A program made the position numbers and the translations under genes. From NCBI GenBank assembly GCA_002413385.1, contig DHWW01000166.1:17418-24020 (forward strand): a DNA stretch of 6,603 nt, in the 5' to 3' direction. The number at the start of each line of letters is the position of its first letter. Within the stretch, counting starts at the first letter, position 1. The DNA comes from Granulicella sp. UBA5172. GTDB taxonomy: Bacteria > Acidobacteriota > Terriglobia > Terriglobales > Acidobacteriaceae. Shown piece after piece: positions 4,212 to 6,603 of the stretch. The notes under the pieces were generated by a model. That model did not search any database, was not told the origin of the DNA, and saw only the letters and a program-made list of their open reading frames with translations.

Positions 4212-6603
4212 CTATTTGGAGGAGTCGGCGGCGAGGAGCGTGGCTTGGCGCATATCTCGGCTCAGGGATCTGCGTTTGATGAGCAGGAAAAATACCGGGA
4301 CAAGAATCAGGACGTGAATGGTCGATGTGATCATTCCTCCGACGATCGGGGCTGCGATGGGCTTCATGACATCGGAGCCGATGCCGGTCTCCCAAAGGAT
4401 GGGAGCGAGGCTGAGAATGACGGCTGTCACGGTCATGAGCTTGGGGCGCAGACGCTGCACCGCTCCCTTGATGACAGCCTCGACAAGATCGGCTTCCGTC
4501 ATTGGCGTGTCCTCCGCGAGGCGCTCCTGGTAGGCCTCGTGGAGATACACCACCATCACCACACCGGTCTCGACCGCGATGCCGAACAGAGCGATGTAGC
4601 CAACCCACACGGCGACGCTGAAGTTATAGCCGAGCGCCCACTGCAGCAACAGCCCACCGGACATGGCGTACAGCGTGGGAAAGATGAGCACGGCGGCCTC
4701 AATGGCAGATTTGAAGACAAGATAGAGCAGTAGGAAGATGACGCAGAAGACGACGGGAAGGATCATCTCCAGGCGTTGTTTAGCGTGCAGCTCGAATTCA
4801 TACTCTCCGGCCCAGCGCCAGGTGTAGCCAGCGGGAAGCAACAGTTTCTGCTGCAGCAACTTTTGCGCGCGGTTTACAAAGCCACCGTAGTTGTTGGTCT
4901 TGAGATTGAGATAGACGTAGCCGGTGAGCGCGCCGTCCTCGTCGCGGATCATGGAGGGACCTCGCGAAAAAGAGACGCGAGCGACTTGGCTGATGGGGAT
5001 CTGTTCGCCGGACGGAGTGGGAATCAGGGCCTGCGATAGAGCCTCGGGATGGTCGCGGAAGTCACGCTGATAACGCACCGCGATGGGAAAGCGCTCGCGG
5101 CCTTCGACGTTTTCGGCGATGTCCGCTCCGCCGATCTCGGAGGTGACGACTCGCTGCACGTCGGCCACGGTAAGGCCATAGCGTGCGGCCTGAAGACGGT
5201 TCACGTCGACATTGAGGTAGAAGCCTTGCGCGACGCGTTCCGCATAGATGGAATCGGCCTCGGGCATACCGGAGAGGATCTGCTGCATCTGTGCTCCGAG
5301 CTGCTCGATGTGGGCGAGATCCGGGCCTTGAATCTTGATGCCGACGGCAGTCTTGATTCCGGTGAGTTCCATGTCGAGCCGGTTCTGGACGGGCATGGTC
5401 CAGGTGTTGGTGAGGCCGGGAAACTGAAGCTTCTGGTCCATCTCGGCGATGAGCCTTGGGTAGGTCATGCCGGCGCGCCATTGATTGCGCGGCTTGAGCA
5501 TGATGGTGGTGTCGTACATGTCGAGCGGTGCGTTATCTGTTGCGCTGTCGGAACGACCCACGGTGCCGAAGACGGTGGTGACCTCGGGAAAGGAACGGAT
5601 GATGCGGTCCTGCTCCTGCATGAGCGAGGCCGCCTGCGTAATCGAGATTCCCGGCAGCGCGTTCGGCATGTAGAGAGCAGAGCCTTCATAGAGCGCGGGC
5701 ATGAACTGACTGCCGAGACGGAAATACAGCGGGATGGTGACGGCCAGGAAGATTACGTTCAGAGCGATCACCATCTTCCAGTGCTTCAGGCACCAGCGCA
5801 GCACAGGAAGATAGATGGCCTGCGTGAAACGGGCGATCGGGTTGGCAGACTCCGGGCGCAGCTTTCCTCGCAGACAGAGCGGCATGAGCGCCGGCACCAG
5901 GGTGATCGAGAGCAGCGACGCGAACATCAGCGCCAGCGTTTTGGTCCAGGCCAGCGGACGGAACATGCGGCCTTCCTGCGCTTCAAGCAGAAACACGGGA
6001 AGGAACGATACGACGATGATGATGAGCGAATAGAAGAGCGCGGGGCCAACCTGCTGCGCGGAGCGAATGAGGATGTTTCGCCGCTCTGTGTTATCCGGAA
6101 CGTCCGGGCGCTCGGCGAGATTGCGGTATCCGTTCTCCACCATGACAATCGCGGCATCGATGAGCACTCCTACGGCAAGCGCCAGGCCGCCGAGCGACAT
6201 GATGTTGGAGCTGACGCGCAGGAAGTACATGGGGATGAACGCGGCAAGAACGGCGATGGGCAGCGTGAGAATCGGCACCAGCGCCGAGCGGAAGTGGAAG
6301 AGAAAGATGATGCTGACGAAGCTGACGATGAGCGCCTCGGCGAAGAGGTCGCGCTTGAGGGTGTGAATCGACTGGTCGATCAGCCAGGAGCGGTCATAGG
6401 CGGTTACGATCTCAACTCCGGGAGGGAGCGAGGGCGCGATCTCTTTGAACTTGGCTTTGACACCGTCGATGACGTTGAGCGCATTCATGCCGTAGCGCAT
6501 CACCACGATGCCGCCCACGGTTTCGCCTTCTCCCTGCCAGTCGGCCGCGCCGCGCCGCACGTCCGGGCCGAAGGATACCGTGCCTAGATTGCGGATCAAT
6601 ACC
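4212..6603 (-). CDS. cusA: CusA/CzcA-family heavy-metal RND efflux pump, predicted Cu(I)/Ag(I), N-terminus beyond window
   Basis: The frame is open from the right edge to TAG at 4214-4212. Numbering from the TTG at 6599-6597 (internal, not the start) gives 795 residues; about 255 N-terminal residues with TM1 are outside. Seen: TM2-TM6 near residues 85-242 with the HME-RND signature DAAIVMVEN (148-156) in TM4; TM7 near 273-293; a large periplasmic loop; TM8-TM12 near 611-774; and a short cytoplasmic tail. Three methionines, Met311, Met361 and Met410, are spaced 50 and 49 residues, exactly as Met573, Met623 and Met672 of E. coli CusA, the copper/silver site. Asp148, Glu677 and Lys720 fit the proton-relay residues (Asp405, Glu939 and roughly Lys984 in CusA, numbers from memory). 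The protein should form the inner-membrane trimer of a tripartite pump driven by proton influx. Its adaptor (CusB-like) and outer-membrane (CusC-like) partners are not in the window and would be expected past the right edge. It is convergent with the propeller gene, so it is a separate unit. Confidence 0.93.
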   Translation of the reverse strand, partial: VLIRNLGTVSFGPDVRRGAADWQGEGETVGGIVVMRYGMNALNVIDGVKAKFKEIAPSLPPGVEIVTAYDRSWLIDQSIHTLKRDLFAEALIVSFVSIIFLFHFRSALVPILTLPIAVLAAFIPMYFLRVSSNIMSLGGLALAVGVLIDAAIVMVENGYRNLAERPDVPDNTERRNILIRSAQQVGPALFYSLIIIVVSFLPVFLLEAQEGRMFRPLAWTKTLALMFASLLSITLVPALMPLCLRGKLRPESANPIARFTQAIYLPVLRWCLKHWKMVIALNVIFLAVTIPLYFRLGSQFMPALYEGSALYMPNALPGISITQAASLMQEQDRIIRSFPEVTTVFGTVGRSDSATDNAPLDMYDTTIMLKPRNQWRAGMTYPRLIAEMDQKLQFPGLTNTWTMPVQNRLDMELTGIKTAVGIKIQGPDLAHIEQLGAQMQQILSGMPEADSIYAERVAQGFYLNVDVNRLQAARYGLTVADVQRVVTSEIGGADIAENVEGRERFPIAVRYQRDFRDHPEALSQALIPTPSGEQIPISQVARVSFSRGPSMIRDEDGALTGYVYLNLKTNNYGGFVNRAQKLLQQKLLLPAGYTWRWAGEYEFELHAKQRLEMILPVVFCVIFLLLYLVFKSAIEAAVLIFPTLYAMSGGLLLQWALGYNFSVAVWVGYIALFGIAVETGVVMVVYLHEAYQERLAEDTPMTEADLVEAVIKGAVQRLRPKLMTVTAVILSLAPILWETGIGSDVMKPIAAPIVGGMITSTIHVLILVPVFFLLIKRRSLSRDMRQATLLAADSSK

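Noticed and set aside
4245..4733. A plus-strand frame with a five-histidine run, suggesting a metal-binding protein beside the metal pump
   Set aside because: The His run is the antisense of the valine/methionine-rich TM10 segment of the pump. There is no independent sign of coding.
5049..6587. A 512-codon plus-strand open frame opposite the RND pump
   Set aside because: Its translation is Asp/Glu/Arg/His-rich low complexity without any domain, while the opposite strand encodes a complete run of RND transmembrane segments and motifs.

Overview
The window is about 6.6 kb of moderately GC-rich bacterial chromosome. It holds four protein-coding genes, two of them cut by the window edges. The gene styles (a twin-arginine-exported Gfo/Idh/MocA oxidoreductase, a secreted FG-GAP/VCBS propeller and a CusA-type RND pump) and the look of the intergenic palindrome suggest a soil acidobacterium, perhaps of the Terriglobus/Granulicella/Edaphobacter group. 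This assignment comes from gene content and general familiarity, not from a search, and Planctomycetota or Verrucomicrobiota are alternatives.

Layout. Positions 1-1097 (minus strand) hold a cytoplasmic Gfo/Idh/MocA-family NAD(P)-dependent oxidoreductase. Its start is in the window and its last few residues run off the left edge. Positions 1098-1379 form a divergent intergenic region with a GC-rich hairpin plus T-tract (1115-1156) and a weak operator-like inverted repeat next to the ribosome binding site of the following gene. Positions 1380-2732 (plus) hold a second, distinct Gfo/Idh/MocA oxidoreductase that begins with a twin-arginine (Tat) motif. Positions 2733-2852 hold a perfect 10-bp stem palindrome. 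Positions about 2853-4151 (plus) hold a secreted protein with seven evenly spaced DxDGDGxxD calcium-binding motifs, read as a seven-bladed beta-propeller. Positions 4173-4208 form a perfect 16-bp stem hairpin between two convergent genes. Positions 4212-6603 (minus) hold the C-terminal three quarters of a heavy-metal RND efflux pump. Its N-terminus lies beyond the right edge.

How they may work together. The two plus-strand genes are probably co-transcribed and both products are probably exported. With the divergent cytoplasmic oxidoreductase they look like a small sugar or glycoside redox module split between periplasm and cytoplasm; this is inference and the substrate is unknown. The RND pump is a separate unit. 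It keeps three methionines with exactly the spacing of the E. coli CusA Met573/Met623/Met672 copper/silver site, so monovalent copper/silver export is the best prediction. No RNA gene, mobile element or CRISPR array was seen. Nothing in the window amounts to a clearly new system; the most notable items are the paired exported/cytoplasmic oxidoreductases, the propeller partner and the palindromes.
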